A DNA stretch of 64,000 nucleotides from Areca catechu (GCA_021397845.1 CM038048.1:28766727-28830726), one strand, 5' to 3'; shown: positions 32,200-44,026, numbered from the stretch's first letter. A program made the numbers and translations. Notes: generated by a model not told the origin, from the sequence alone.

Positions 32200-33940
32200 T
32201 GATGTAGGAAAGGACTAAAGATGCTAGTGTGGATTCTTATGATGCAAAGGGGTTTTTATAGTTGATGAGTTTTAAATATTTTTATAAGTTTTTGATTCTT
32301 GATCATAAACAAAGACTAGAAATAGGAGAAACTGAATAATAGAAGCCTACACTAGCAAATCAAGTCCCTAAATAGTAAAAAAGAGAATAGGATCCTGGGA
32401 TTAAGAAACCCCGGTAGGACTAAGCTCGATATGCAATACCTACTTAGGAGATAGGGGCAAACCTCACACGTCTGATACGCCCGATGCAGAGATTGCTCGA
32501 CTCGACGGATGTGGCTTGGATGCCCGAGCAGTCGAACCCGTGATGCACCGGCTTTCGGTCAGGTGGTCGCGATGGCAAAGCAGACCATCTCCGGTGCCTA
32601 TGATACCAAGGGGGACCTGTAGGCAAGCAAAGGAGGGATTAGTGAAATGGAGAGAAGTATCGAAATGGAACTAAGGGAGGGTTGAGAAGGGGCTTCGAGC
32701 CTGGTATCCGACTGGATTTCGAAGTCGAAGAAGGGGATAACTTGGGGCCTCGCACCCCGCGACATCTCGGAGGACAAAGGAATGTGGCCTCACACCACTC
32801 GATGTCCCGGAGGATGAAGGACTTGCGATGCCCTGGGGTGAAGGAAAGGTGGCCTCACACCACTCGACGTCCTTGGGGATGAAGGAAGCTTCACTCAAAC
32901 CTAGTCTAGGAGATAATGGTTGGAGGAGAAACAAAACTCAAGCTCTTTCATATAATCATTCAATACCCTTTACAATGGAGGGGTTGGGTCCTTTAAATAG
33001 GCATCCAAGGCCTATTTGAATTCAAAACAATTCAAACCTTTGAACCCAAATTACAACCCAAAAAGATGGCGCCCACATGGATGGGGAAAGCTCTTCATGG
33101 CCGACCAAATGAAGGAGGGGATTGGCATGGCATGTGGGAGGGCTTGGAGAGGGGAATTGGCCTCTTGACTTCCTTCTTCGCATGTTCACTTTGGGAAGGA
33201 AACGGGGAGCAAGGCTTGCTTGAAAAGATGTTCCTTCTTTGGTTCTTCAACGCCCATTTGGAGTGACTCATGGCCGGCCAAGGTGGAGGAAGCTTTGGGC
33301 ATTGCAAAGTTGAAGGCTTGGAATGGGGAATGTGTCCCTTGACTTTCCTCTCTTGTATGAATACTTTGGGAAGAAGACTTGGGAGATGGCTTGCTTTGTG
33401 GCTTGGTCTCTTCATGAATCTTCAACGCCCCATTGATGATGGATCATGGCATGATCTGGGGGAGGGAAGAGGGGGATGATGTCTCCTCCTTCCATGGTCA
33501 CCCAAATGAAAATGGTATGGGGGGCGTGTGGAAAGCATGAGGGGCGCCTCCTTTCTTCCTTCCTTGGATGCCTAAGTGTCAACTGATGTGGTGCCACACA
33601 GGTGGCTAAGGTGGTGCCTAGGTTGGCATCTCTCCAAGTGTAAGAGGTGGGTTGGCCAACAAAAAAATTGACTTGGTCTTGAAAGCCAGGTTGACATCAT
33701 TTGGGCTTGGACCCAATCTAAACTCAGACTCGAACCAAAAATAAATACAGGACTCATGACCTAAACTTGACCCAAATTGGTCAAGGTACAAGACTAAAAC
33801 AAACTTAGACTAGGTGCATAACTCAAAATTATAAAATTACTTTGGCTTATAGCCTTATTACATGACTCACAAAAGTGGAACCCTAATCTGATATCCACAG
33901 AGGGTTGAGGAGCCTCTATCAGATCCTGGTGCCCACACCA
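32200..33940 (-). repeat. Ch-4 5' LTR
   Basis: 1741-bp partner of 24679-26413. It includes the same imperfect repeats (about 32740-32885) and TATTTAAAG box. ORFs of 106 and 79 codons inside recur in both LTRs through duplication and are not treated as genes. Confidence 0.9.
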
Positions 33941-33945
33941 CCTCA

Positions 33946-34062
33946 TCTCTCCCACTCACCTGGCCAATTTGGTTATATGTAGACCTTAAATTAGATATGC
34001 TAATTGACTATGCACACTACAGATTGCCTTCCTTCATGCTAAGTCAAATCCATGTCAAAAAC
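33946..34062 (+). other. Co-A leader, part 2
   Basis: Continues the leader after Ch-4: CTCCCACTCACCTGGCCAATTTGG completes the shared module, then 'gccttccttcatgctaagtc' matches Co-B near 48160. Confidence 0.75.
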
Positions 34063-34387
34063 TATAGTAGGTTTGTTGTGATTAACACAAGGCCTACTCT
34101 AGGGTTTGATATGATATTTTTCTTGGTGCATTTTATGCTTTATGGCATGATTGGTGGTGTTGCTTTATTGTGATTGACACAAGGGCAACATTTATCAAGC
34201 ATGGTTATATGGAAATAAAGGGTTTGACTAACCAAGATATTATAGTTTGTTGTGAATGACACAAGGCTATAAGTATCTTAGAGGTAAGTGCTATGTTGAG
34301 AGTTGCATAGGTTGCAATTGGAAAGGAGTTTTTTTCCTACCCTTGAACTCATGGGTATTTGTTGTGATTAACACAAGGCATTCATGA
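34063..34387 (+). ncRNA. Four-hairpin array in Co-A leader
   Basis: Four hairpins at 34063-34101, 34158-34190, 34236-34277 and 34349-34387. All have an outer stem, then TTTG (TTTA in unit 2) on the 5' side against GG on the 3' side, an inner stem TTGTG/CACAA and a 5-nt loop (ATTAA, ATTGA, AATGA, ATTAA). Outer stems differ but pair: AGTAGG/CCTACT; TGTTGC/GCAACA; TTATAG/CTATAA extended by GATA/TATC across a bulge; and TCATGGGT/ATTCATGA with two G-U pairs. It lies 105 bp upstream of the gag ATG. Likely a structured part of the genomic RNA. Function unknown. Confidence 0.75.
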
Positions 34388-34491
34388 TGAATTGGGATCT
34401 CAACCCAACTAAGAAAGCCCTGGGAGAGTTTTCTCGCTTACCATGAGTGGTTTGCTTATAGTTGTTCTTTATTTAATTTAGATTTTATATT

Positions 34492-35389
34492 ATGGCTTCT
34501 ATTCTTTCACTATGGGGCATCTTGGATGCCAACAAGTTAACCAATCCAAATTATGTGGACTGATTGATGAACATGAGGATTGTATTAGGTTAGTAAAAGC
34601 TTGCTTATATCCTCAATTCCCCTGACCCAGATCCAATAGGAGAGGATGCTACCGAGGAGGAAAGGGTCACATATAAAATATGGCAGAATGATAGCATGAC
34701 TTCAAGTACACCATGTTGGCCTCTATGAGCAATAAGATACAGAGGCAACATGAGGAAATGGAACCTCTGTCCATATTGCTCAATCTTAAAAAGCTTTATG
34801 GAGAGCATAGTCAAATTGCTCAATATGAGACATCGAAGTAGTTGTTCCGAGCATGCATGACTGAGGGCTCTTCTATTCAAGCACATGTCCTCAAGATGAT
34901 TGACTTGATCACTCGATTAGGTCAAATGGGATTTGTGATGGATGGAGAGCTTAATCAGGACTTGATCCTGCAGTTACTCTTGGATTCCTTTTTATAGTTT
35001 ATCATGAATTACCACATGAACAAACTGAATTTGTCATTGCCTAAGCTGCTGAATATGCTCAAGATAGTAGGGAGCCACTTCAAAGGTGATAAGGCTCAGC
35101 TTCTTCTGGTCAATGGAAAGAAGAAGCAGGCAATGAAGAAGGGTTCAAAGAGGAAGAGGAACCCTAAGTGTAGCTTCCACAAGAGGAAGAAGGCGAGGAA
35201 GCCCTCTGCTGATGGGATCTGCTATCACTGTGGAAAGCAAGAGCATTGGAAGAAGAATTACAAGTTGTATATTACAAGTCTGAAGCATAATGCTGGTGGA
35301 GCATTTAAAGGTTTATACATGATACAAACAAACTTATCATTGAGTTCTTCAATTTCTGATACATGGGTATTGGATACCGCATGTGGGTC
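34492..35389 (+). pseudogene. Co-A gag and start of protease
   Basis: ATG at 34492 (MASILSLWGILDANKLTNPNYVD, then TGA in place of Trp). Homologous to Co-B gag from end to end but with a stop and a frameshift (near 34690). 35004-35389 is open: NYHMNKLNLSLPKLLNMLK, a Lys/Arg-rich tract, zinc knuckle CYHCGKQEHWKKNYK (last Cys to Tyr), and the protease start VLDTACGSH. Cut by Ch-5 at 35394. Confidence 0.9.
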
Positions 35390-35394
35390 TCATA

Positions 35395-36651
35395 TGATGG
35401 GAGACTAATATGCATGCAATTCTTTTTGTATGTTTTACATGTTGAGTTAGGTGATTAATTCCCAGATTTCATATCAAAATTATTTGTAGGGAATTTTGTA
35501 TGAATTTTTGAAGATCAGCATGCAGATTAGGACCTAGAAAAGTAGCAAAGAAGGACCGCCGGGGCTGAGAAGCCTCGGTTAGGGCAAGTTCTCCTACAAT
35601 AAAACTACTGAAGGTAGAGGGATATACCTGACAATGTCTGTGAAGATCTCAGCGAAGGGGTCTCTCGTTCCTTGATGGATGCGGCCTGGAAAACCGAGCC
35701 AATGACCCACGGATACTCGGCTTTCTGCTCGGTGGTCCGATTGAGGCTTGGCTGGAGTCGTTGGATTCGTAGGAACTCGGGGATCTGCAAACGACCTATC
35801 AAGGGTTAGAAAATTCACAAAGGAACAAGAAAACAAAGGAAAAATAGCAATGGAAGGCTTCTTTTAGAGTGGGCGTCCAGGGATCTGAGATGCTTGTTGG
35901 CAGCAGGAAGATGATTGCAGCACTAGGAAGAAAAACTCTCGCAAACCCCTTTATGCACACTCAGGGTATCACACAACTCAATAGAAGAACTCAAGGTTTT
36001 CATTCATCAAAAATTAGGTTTCATACAAGAGGCTAGGGTCCCTTAAATAGACCCTTAACCTTGGGCTCCAAGTAAGGGCACTTTAGACTTTACATAGGAC
36101 TCCTTTTCCCTTTCAAACTCTAATTGGAATACAAGGTAATAGGTAGAAAACTTTAACTCAAAATACTCCCCTCTTGTCCTTCTATTGGTCGGCCAAGGTG
36201 GTGACCATAAGTGGCCGACCAAGAGGGGAGGTGACCCTAGGGAGGGGCGCCCTAAATTCTACCTGGGCCTGGGCTGGCCCAAATTCCTTCCGGCTGGTCC
36301 AGGGTTTTGAATTTGTTCCTGATTTTGTCTTCTCTTCCTGGACTCTTCAAGTCTTCAAGCTGGGTTGGACTTGGGCTTAACTTTTATATCTTCAATTAGG
36401 TTGAACTTGGTCTTCACTTGTATGATGTGGTCTTGAGTCTTCAATCTGATTGGACAGGACTCAAAAATTGAAATTAGCTCAACATGAGCTGGCTAGCATT
36501 GGACTGAACTAGCTCAATAAGAGCTGGACTAATTACAGGACTCAAATGTAGCTGGACTAAGCTTTATTACAGGGACTCAAATATTAACTATGTGATCCAC
36601 AGAGGGTTGAGAAGCCTTTGCCTTATTCTGGTGCCTCTGGTGTCCGCACCA
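35395..36651 (-). repeat. Ch-5 3' LTR
   Basis: Element-sense start TGGTGCGGACACCAGAGGC, end ...AGTCTCCCATCA. Partner 40098-41350. It contains a TCTATTTAAGGG TATA-like box (near 36045, minus) as in Ch-6. Confidence 0.92.
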
Positions 36652-37150
36652 ATTCTCCCGGGGTGGGAGTAACTCGACCCTGTCGAGTGAAGATCAGACT
36701 GGCTCACATATCTCTCGAGAAGGTCTGGGTTGAGGCATTGCAAGTCCTTTCGAGAAATCTACGAATCATCCGACTCGGCTGGCCTTGCCATCGGACCAGG
36801 AAGCATTGATAGTCATGGCCCCGGGTCGTGATGGCTTGATCATCCAGGATACGCTCGATTTGTTCTCCTCTCTCAGGCCAATTTGTTAGTGGACACTCTG
36901 GGTTAGGGTCACTCACAATGAAAAGGAATAGGTCCAAAGGCCTTACTAGGTATCGCTGCCGGTTTCCTATACTCAACCAGGTCTGTAATATTGAAGGTAG
37001 AACTAATGCCCAAATCTGAAGGCAAGTCTAACACCTAGGCATTTGATCCAACCTTCTCTATCACTTTAAAAGGTCCGGCTCTATGAGCATGAAGCTTCTT
37101 TTTGGCCTAAGCCTAACTAAGATAGAATCCACTACATCAAATTCTTTGAT
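36652..37150 (-). pseudogene. Ch-5 integrase C-terminus and chromodomain
   Basis: Fragments of KKLHAHRAGPFKVI, LPSDLGISSTFNITDLVEY, and a chromodomain (QCFLVRWQGQP, then broken; LERTCNASTQ in the open frame is the out-of-frame continuation). Several stops and at least one frameshift. The tail SHPGRIGADT reads into the LTR. Confidence 0.82.
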
Positions 37151-37379
37151 CCATCTTCAGAAATTAGCCAGTTTGTTTAACATTAATGCGGGTGGTGAAC
37201 ATGCTAGGCACATGCAGACTCCTAACAAGATGATGCAAAGGACTCAAACTAACACCTAACAGACTCGACTAAAAAGGTTTATTAGGTCTTAACTACCACT
37301 TGGGCATGGGGGCATGAGTCGTGGTTGATGGATGACATGCAGAAGAAAATTTGCTAGCAACTCCTAATAAGTGCCAGAG

Positions 37380-39217
37380 GGTTTGCCAAAAGTAAGTAGC
37401 AAATGGGATGGGCTCTATGGATCCTTGCAACCTAGTAACCTCAACAAAATGTAACCTAATAGTTCTAGACACATGAGAAAACTCAGGAAAGGGTAAAAAA
37501 TAGGAAGTGGGTTCAGAATTACTCTAGTAGGGTGCAGAAAAAGGTTCCAGGTTAGTTGGATAAAGTAGAATCAAAGAAGGCATGTCAGGGACTAATCCTA
37601 GACTAATGAGGTTAACCTTACGGGGTTACTATATATCTACGGGGTTTGTATAATGGAAGGATGGGTTATTAATCTCAGGGAAGAGGTCCTTAATGGAAAC
37701 TATAGGAGGAGACTCATCCTGAGGGTACTGATTCAAAGAGATCAGGTCCTTAATAAATTCTTCAGGTTCTTGTATTTTAGGACTAGACTCTATAATTTGG
37801 CTCTCCTCTATGGTTTCCTTAGGTAAGGCTCTAGTAGCAATACCTAGGTTCTCTTCCTTTATTTGTTCTTCCACTATAGCTTTAGGTTGGATGTGGTTAA
37901 GGTCAACTAGCTCTTGGTTGGTTTCTACCTGGATATCTACTGGGTCAGCTAATTCTAGGTCTACTAAAGGTGTCTCCTCTTCTCCTTCATACTCATCCAC
38001 TAGGCTCGCATCAGCTTCATACACTTCTGCATTAATGTAAGCCTTGTCAAACTTAGGAATGGTTGGAGAAGGTCGGCTAGGGGAAAATTGGCTAGGTCCT
38101 AGTTTCTGATTATGGACAATAATCCTAGTAGTTTCAAGTTGCCTAAGGGATAGTGGCTCACTACTGGGCTCACATTTAGGGGTGATAATCCTATGGGGTT
38201 CAAGTTGACTAAGGGAAACCTGACTAGTACTAGATTGATACTTAGGGGTTATGGGTTCTCTGGGCTCATAGGACAAGGGTGCAGATCTATGGGTCATGGG
38301 ATTATAAGATCTGGGGTCATAGGATTTTGGGTCAGCTCTATGGTCAGGTTCTAAGGATGGATCATGGTATGGAGTCCTCCTAAGGTTGGGCTCTCTATAT
38401 GGGTCAGGATATTGGGTCCTCCTAGGGTTGGACTCCCTATATGGGTCAGAATACTAGGTTCTCCTAGGGTTAGACTCCCTATATGGGTCAGAATATTGGG
38501 TTCTCCTAGGGTTGGACTCCCTATATGGGTCAGAATATTGGGTGTTGGGTCTACTAGGCTCATAGGGTGTGGGTGCATAGGATCTATGATCATGGGATCT
38601 AGAGTCATAGGATCTAGGTTCATAGGTTATGGATTCATAGGTTCTAGGTTCATAGGATTTGGAGTCATAAGATCTATAGGTTGTGGGTATACTAGGCTTG
38701 TAGGGAGAGGGTAAATAGGATCTATCTTCCTGGTCTATAAAATCCTGATTGGGTCTTCTAGGACTAACCTTAGGGATTGGGTCATGACGATGGGCTCTCC
38801 TAGGTTCAGCCTCAAGGTATGGATCAGGGTTTGGGGTCCTCCTAGGTTGAGGATTGTAGTACGGGTCAGGATAAGGGGCTCTCCTAGGTTCGACCTCATG
38901 GTGTAGATCAGGGTTTGGGGTCCTCCTAGGTTGAGGGGAATCAGGATCTGGCTCAGACTGTGACCCATGGGTTTTTCTTGGGGTCCCTACCCGGACTTTT
39001 AACTGATCAAACCAATTGGCAAGATGGTCAATTCTATCATTGGTTTGAATACCAGACTGAGTTAACTGGGTCATCTGGGTAGTCATCTAGGTAGTTATCT
39101 GGGTAGCCATCTGGGCCATTTGATCAGCTAGGGCTTTTATTTGGGCTTGTAAATTTTCCTTAGGTTCAGCATTTGTGAAGGAGGTGGGTGATATGAAACT
39201 CCTGATCTAGTGCTCAT
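37380..39217 (-). pseudogene. Ch-5 gag-like/acidic polyprotein fused to integrase fragment
   Basis: Start MSTRSGVSYHPPPSQ (ATG 39217), then a frameshift. 39086-37629 is one frame with a single TAG (near 38453, from CAG). Order: Gln/Thr heptads (MTTQMTQLTQSG), a Pro/Arg/Tyr repeat domain (RRTPNPDPY..EVEPRRAP), a Tyr-rich SYDSKSYEPRTY tract, four 14-residue QYSDPYRESNPRRT units, then the acidic motif VYEADASLVDEYEGEEE. After stops, SYFLPFPEFSH....LHFVEVTRL joins PIPFATYFWQTLWHLLG, the integrase core. No capsid core or zinc knuckle seen. Function of the linker unknown. Confidence 0.8.
38385..38545 (-). repeat. 42-bp coding tandem repeat, 4 copies
   Basis: 'ctccctatatgggtcag' recurs at ~38391, 38433, 38475 and 38517, an exact 42-bp period. 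Each unit is 14 codons (QYSDPYRESNPRRT). Absent from the sister gag in Ch-6, so it expanded recently. Confidence 0.9.
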
Positions 39218-39311
39218 GCAAGACTCGATCAGACCGACTATAGCTGACTAGACCTAGAGTCCAAACTAGATGCTCAATCAGGATGGCAAACTAGCCTATA
39301 GTATCCTTGTA

Positions 39312-39450
39312 CTCAGCCAGGCTAGTGTAAGGGGAGTGTTAGGTCCCTGATTGCCAATCCTAGACACCAATCAGAGATTGGCCAGGTAGGCGGACCAGCA
39401 CATAAGCCCTTCAGGATTGAATCCCTAAACCACCATTCTAGACACCAAGC
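39312..39450 (-). other. Shared leader module in Ch-5
   Basis: Minus strand: GGTGTCTAGAATGGTGGTT, CTACCTGGCCAATC, TCTGATTGGTGTCTAGG, GGCAATCAGGGAC, then TTACACTAGCCTGGC. The CCAATC/GATTGG arms pair perfectly. Confidence 0.7.
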
Positions 39451-40081
39451 ATAAGGCACACACAGGTTAGCTTGACACAATGATCTGACACGTAGCCCGG
39501 ACCCGACCAGTTGGTGTCCCTAGCCCACTAGGGCAAATTAAGTCTAGTTAATTTTAGGTTAAGGCTTGGGACCGAATGCAAGGGATGTGGTTTTGGGCTA
39601 AGGAGAGGTGATCAAATCCTCCCCCCATCTGATATAGCAAGAGTGCCCTTAAAAGTAAATTATGCAATGATGGCAGGCAGATGAGGATGCAAATTAGGGT
39701 TTAGATGTTTTTGGTATTTTTGGAGAATATGTATTTTTTTTTTTGTTATTTTTTTTTTAAATAGAAGAAAAATTGCAAATCATGGCCTAATATGAAAGAA
39801 ATATACTAAAATTAAAAGATATGCAAAAGATGCTAAACAAAACCCTAAAACTTCCAAACTTGTCTTGCTGAAAAAACAGAGCCAAAAATTTGCTGGATGT
39901 ATTTCAGCTTGCAAAAAATTCACAGGCCATAATAAAATCTGAGAAAATTCTTAAAATTATTGTGAATTATTATGAGTCCACAAAAATAAATTTCAGAATT
40001 TTTTGAGTTTTTATTAGGGATAAATAATTAAACTAATAGAGCATATATGGACAAAAAATTACAGAAAACAAGCCCTAATCT

Positions 40082-40094
40082 AAGCTCTGATACC
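40082..40094 (-). promoter_or_regulatory. Ch-5 primer-binding site (tRNA-iMet type)
   Basis: Minus strand GGTATCAGAGCTT, preceded by T at 40095, adjacent to the LTR end at 40098. Confidence 0.88.
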
Positions 40095-40097
40095 AAA

Positions 40098-41350
40098 TGA
40101 TGGGGGACTAATATGCATGCAATTCTTTTGTATGTTTTACATGTTGAGTTAGGTGATTAATTCCCGGATTTCATATCAAAATTATTTGTAGGAAATTTTG
40201 TATGAATTTTTGACAGCATGCAGATTAGGACCTAGAAAAGTAGCAAAGAAGGACCGCCGGGGCTGAGAAGCCTCGGTTAGGGCAAGTTCTCCTACAATAA
40301 AACTATTGAAGGTAGAGGGGTGTACCTGACAATGTCTGTGAAGATCTCAGCGAAGGGGTCTCTCATTCCTCGACGGATGTGGCCTGGAAAACCGAGCCAA
40401 TTACTCGCGGATACCCGGCTTTCTGCTCGGTGGTCCCATTGAGGCTTGGCTGGAGTCGTTGGATTCGTAGGAACTCGAGGATCTGCAAACGACCTGTCAG
40501 GGGTTAGAAAATTCACAAAGAAACAAGAAAACAAAGAAAAAACAGCAAGGGAAGGCTTCTTTTGGAGTGGGCTTCCAGGGATCTGAGATGCTTGTTGGCA
40601 GCAGGAAGATGATTGCAGCACTGGGAAGAAAAACTCTCGCAAACCTCTTTATGCACACAGCAGGGTATCACACAACTCAATAGAAGAACTCAAGGTTTTC
40701 ATTCATTAAAAATTAGGTTTCATACAAGAGGCTAGGGTCCCTTAAATAGACCCTTAACCTTGGGCTCCAAGTAAGGGCACTTTAGACTTTACATAGGACT
40801 CCTTTTCCCTTTCAAACTCTAATTGGAATACAAGGTAATAGGTATAAAACTTTAACTCAAAATACTCCCCTCTTGTCCTTCTCTTGGTCGGCCAAGGTGG
40901 TGACCATAAGTGGCCGACCAAGAGGGGAGGTGACCCTAGGGAGGGGCGCCCTAAATTCTACCTGGGCCTGGGCTGACCCAAATTCCTTCTGGCTGGTCTA
41001 GGGTTTTGAATTTGTTCCTGATTCTGTCTTCTCTTCCTGGACTCTTCAAGTCTTCAAGCTGGGTTGGACTTGGGCTTAACTTTTATGTCTTCAATTAGGT
41101 TGAACTTGGTCTTCACTTGTATGATGTGGTCTTGAGTCTTCAATCTGATTGGACAGGACTCAAAAATTGAAATTAGCTCAACATAAGCTGGCTAGCATTG
41201 GACTGAACTAGCTCAATAAGAGCTGGACTAATTACAGGACTCAAATGTAACTGGACTAAGCTTTATTACAGGGACTCAAATATTAACTAAGTGATCCACA
41301 GAGGGTTGAGAAGCCTCTGCCTTATTCTGGTGCCTCTGGTGTCCACACCA
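40098..41350 (-). repeat. Ch-5 5' LTR
   Basis: 1253-bp partner of 35395-36651. Differences are scattered transitions and a few short indels. Confidence 0.92.
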
Positions 41351-41355
41351 TCATA

Positions 41356-41856
41356 TCTACAAGTCATTGCAGGGGTTACAAAGACCTAGAAGCTTGAAGA
41401 AGGGTGACTTCGAGCTGTTCAACGTGAGTGGTGAATCCATTCAGGCTGAAGCTATTGCTACCTATTTGTTGTTATTGCCATCAAGCAATATTCTTAAATT
41501 AAAAGATTGTTATTATGTACCCAACATTATAAGAAATATTATCTCTATACCTTTGTTGTTGAAACAAGATTATGAAATAAGTTTGATGAGCCATGGGTGC
41601 TCGATTTTCTTTTCAAAGAAATTCTTTGATTGTGGTACATTCTCTAACAGTCTTTAATTCTGTCACTCAATGATAAGGTTATGCTTGTTGAGAATAAGAA
41701 AAGAAAGAAAGATGATGTGAATGTCATTGATCTCTGGCATTGCCATTTGGATCATATCAGTGAGTCCAGGATAAACAAGTTGTACCAAGATAATTTCTTT
41801 GAACCTTTTGATTATGAGTCATTAGGAACTTGTAAGTCCTACCTCAAGGGTAAGAT
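41356..41856 (+). pseudogene. Co-A protease and pre-integrase region
   Basis: Continues gag-pol after Ch-5: LKKGDFELFNVSGESIQAEAIATY....LKDCYYVPNIIRNIISIPLLL (open 41367-41657), then a frameshift and LWHCHLDHISESRINKLY....LGTCKSYLKGK, the GAG-pre-integrase zinc region with its last Cys changed to Tyr. Homologous residue by residue to Co-B 49611-50095. Cut at 41856 by Ch-6. The rest of Co-A is not in the window. Confidence 0.88.
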
Positions 41857-43136
41857 TGGTGCGGACACCAGAGGCACCAGAATAAGGCAGAGGCTTCTCA
41901 ACCCTCTGTGGATCACTTAATTGACATTCGAGTCCACTATAATAAAGCTTAGTCTAGCTGAGTTATTTTTATTTGAGTCCTGTAATTAGTCAGCTCATGT
42001 TGAGTTAGTTTAGTCCAATATTAGTCAGCTCATGTTGAGCTAATTTTATTTTTTTTGAATCCTGTCCAAGTAAATTGAAGACTCAAGACCACATCATATA
42101 AGTGAAGACGAAGTCCAACCTGATTGAAGACATGGAAGTTGGGCCCAAGTCCAACCCAACTTGAAGACATGAAGATCCCAAGAAGAGAAAATGAAAACAA
42201 GAACAAACCTGAAGCCCTGGACCAGCCGGAAGCGAACTGGGCTAGCCTAGGCCCAGGGAGGAATTAGGGCACCATTTCTTATGGTGACCCTCCTCTTGGT
42301 CGGCCACTTATGGTCACCCCCTTGGCCAACCAAGACAAGGAGAGGGAGAGCAATTTGTGTGGGATTTTCTATCAATGTTGCATTATATTCCTAGTTAGGG
42401 TTTGAAAGGGAGAAGGAGTCCTATGTAAAGTCCAAAGTACCCTCACTTGGGGCCCAAGGTTGAGGGTCTATTTAAGGGACCCTAGTCTCTTGTATGAAAC
42501 TTGATTTTGATATATGAAATAAACCTTGAGTTCTTCTATTGCTTTGAGTGTTACCCTGCTGTGTGCATAAAGGGGTGTGAGAGTTTTCTTCTTCCCGGTG
42601 CTGCAACCATCTTCCTGCCGCCAGCCAACCTTCCAGAACCCTGGTCGCCCACTTCAAAAGACACCTTTTCTTTGCTGTTTTTCTTTATTTCTTTGTTCCC
42701 TTATGAGTTTTCTAACCCCTGACAGGTCGTTTGCAGGTCCCTGAGTTCCTACGAATCCAACAACTCTAGCCAAGCCTCAATCAGACCACCGAGCAGAAAG
42801 CCGGGTATCCATGGGTCTTTAGCTCGATTTTCCAGGCTGCATCCATCGAGGAACGAGAGATCCCTTCACTGCAATCTTCACAGGATGCTTCAGACATTGT
42901 CAGGTACACCCTTCTACCTCCAGTAATTATATTGTAGGAGAACTTTCCCTAATCGAGGCTTCTCATCCCCGGCGATCATTCTTTAATACTTTTCTAGGTT
43001 CTAATATGCATGCTTGACTTCAAGATTTCATACATAATTCTCTACAACTAATTTTGATCTAAAATTCAGAAATTAATCCCCTAACCCCACATATAAAACA
43101 TACAAAAATAAATTTATGCATATTAGTCCCGCATCA
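41857..43136 (+). repeat. Ch-6 5' LTR
   Basis: 1280 bp from TGGTGCGGACACCAGAGGC to ...AGTCCCGCATCA. Reverse-complement homolog of the Ch-5 LTRs. TATA-like TCTATTTAAG at 42467-42476. Confidence 0.88.
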
Positions 43137-43138
43137 TC

Positions 43139-43150
43139 TGGTATCAGAGC
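43139..43150 (+). promoter_or_regulatory. Ch-6 primer-binding site (tRNA-iMet type)
   Basis: TGGTATCAGAGC, exact, 2 nt after the LTR. Confidence 0.93.
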
Positions 43151-44026
43151 TTAGATTAGGGCTTATTTTCTGCAATTTTTCAGTCCATATATACTCTGTT
43201 ATTTTAATTATTTCTTCCTTCTAAGAATTCCAAAACTTTTAAAATTTATTGTTTTGGATTAACCATAATTCAAAGTAATTTCAATAATTTTTTCAGATTT
43301 TATTTTAGCCTGTGAATCTTCTGCAATCCGAAATACAGCCTGCAAATGTTTGGCTCTATTTTTTTTTCAGCAAGACAAGTTTGGAAGTTTTAGGGTTTTG
43401 TTTAGCATCTTTTTGCATATCTTTTAATTTTAGCATATCTCATGCATATTAGGCCATAATTTTCATGTTTTGTTCTATTTAAGAAAATTCCAAAATATAA
43501 AAAAAAATAAAATTTATATATTATCCAAAAACACCAAAAACAACTAACCCTAATTTGCATCCTCATCTACCTGCCATCATTGCATAATTTACTTTTAAGG
43601 GCACTCTTGCTATATCAGATGGGGGGAGGATTTGATCACCTCTCCTTAGCCTAAAACCACATCCCTTGCATTCAGTCCCAAGCCTTAACCTAAAATTAAC
43701 TAGACTTAATTTGCCCTAGTGGGCTAGGGACACCAACTGGTCGAGTCCGAGGTAGTGTTAGATCACTGTGTCAAGTTAACTTGTGTGTGCCTTGTGCTTA
43801 GTGTCTAGAACGGTGGTTCAGGGATTCAATCTCGAAGGGCTTGTGTACCGGTCCACCTACCTGGCCAATCTCTGATTGGTTTCTAGGCTTGGCAATCAGG
43901 GACCTAACACTTCCCTTACACCTGCCTGCTGAGTACAGGATTACTATAGGCTAGTTTGCCACCCTGATTGAGCATCTAGTTTGGACTCTAGGTCTAGTCG
44001 CTATAGTCGGTCTGATCGAGTCTTGC
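43151..44026 (+). other. Ch-6 leader with shared module
   Basis: 876-bp leader. 43801-43933 is the shared module: GTGTCTAGAACGGTGGTTCA, ACCTGGCCAATC, TCTGATTGG, GGCAATCAGGGAC, TTACACCTGCCTGCTGAG. No coding signal. Confidence 0.75.

Larger units (their letters stand above)
24679..33940 (-). mobile_element. Ch-4: full-domain Ty3/gypsy chromovirus
   Basis: 9.26 kb with a perfect 5-bp target duplication CCTCA (24674-24678, 33941-33945), LTRs of ~1.74 kb, primer site, gag, protease, RT, RNase H, integrase and chromodomain in gypsy order. Several stops and frame changes break it, and the protease Asp is lost. It is the only element here that retains RT, and its integrase segment is the source-type sequence of the fragment found in Ch-2, Ch-5 and Ch-7. 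The lineage within chromoviruses is not resolved. Confidence 0.93.
35395..41350 (-). mobile_element. Ch-5: non-autonomous chromovirus
   Basis: 5956 bp with a perfect 5-bp target duplication TCATA (35390-35394, 41351-41355). LTRs of ~1.25 kb are about 97% identical by eye. Internal order in element sense: primer site, leader module, gag-like N-terminus, Pro/Tyr/Arg repeat domain, acidic linker, integrase-core fragment, integrase C-terminus, chromodomain. No protease, RT or RNase H, so it would need proteins in trans. LTR sequence is closest to Ch-6. Confidence 0.93.
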
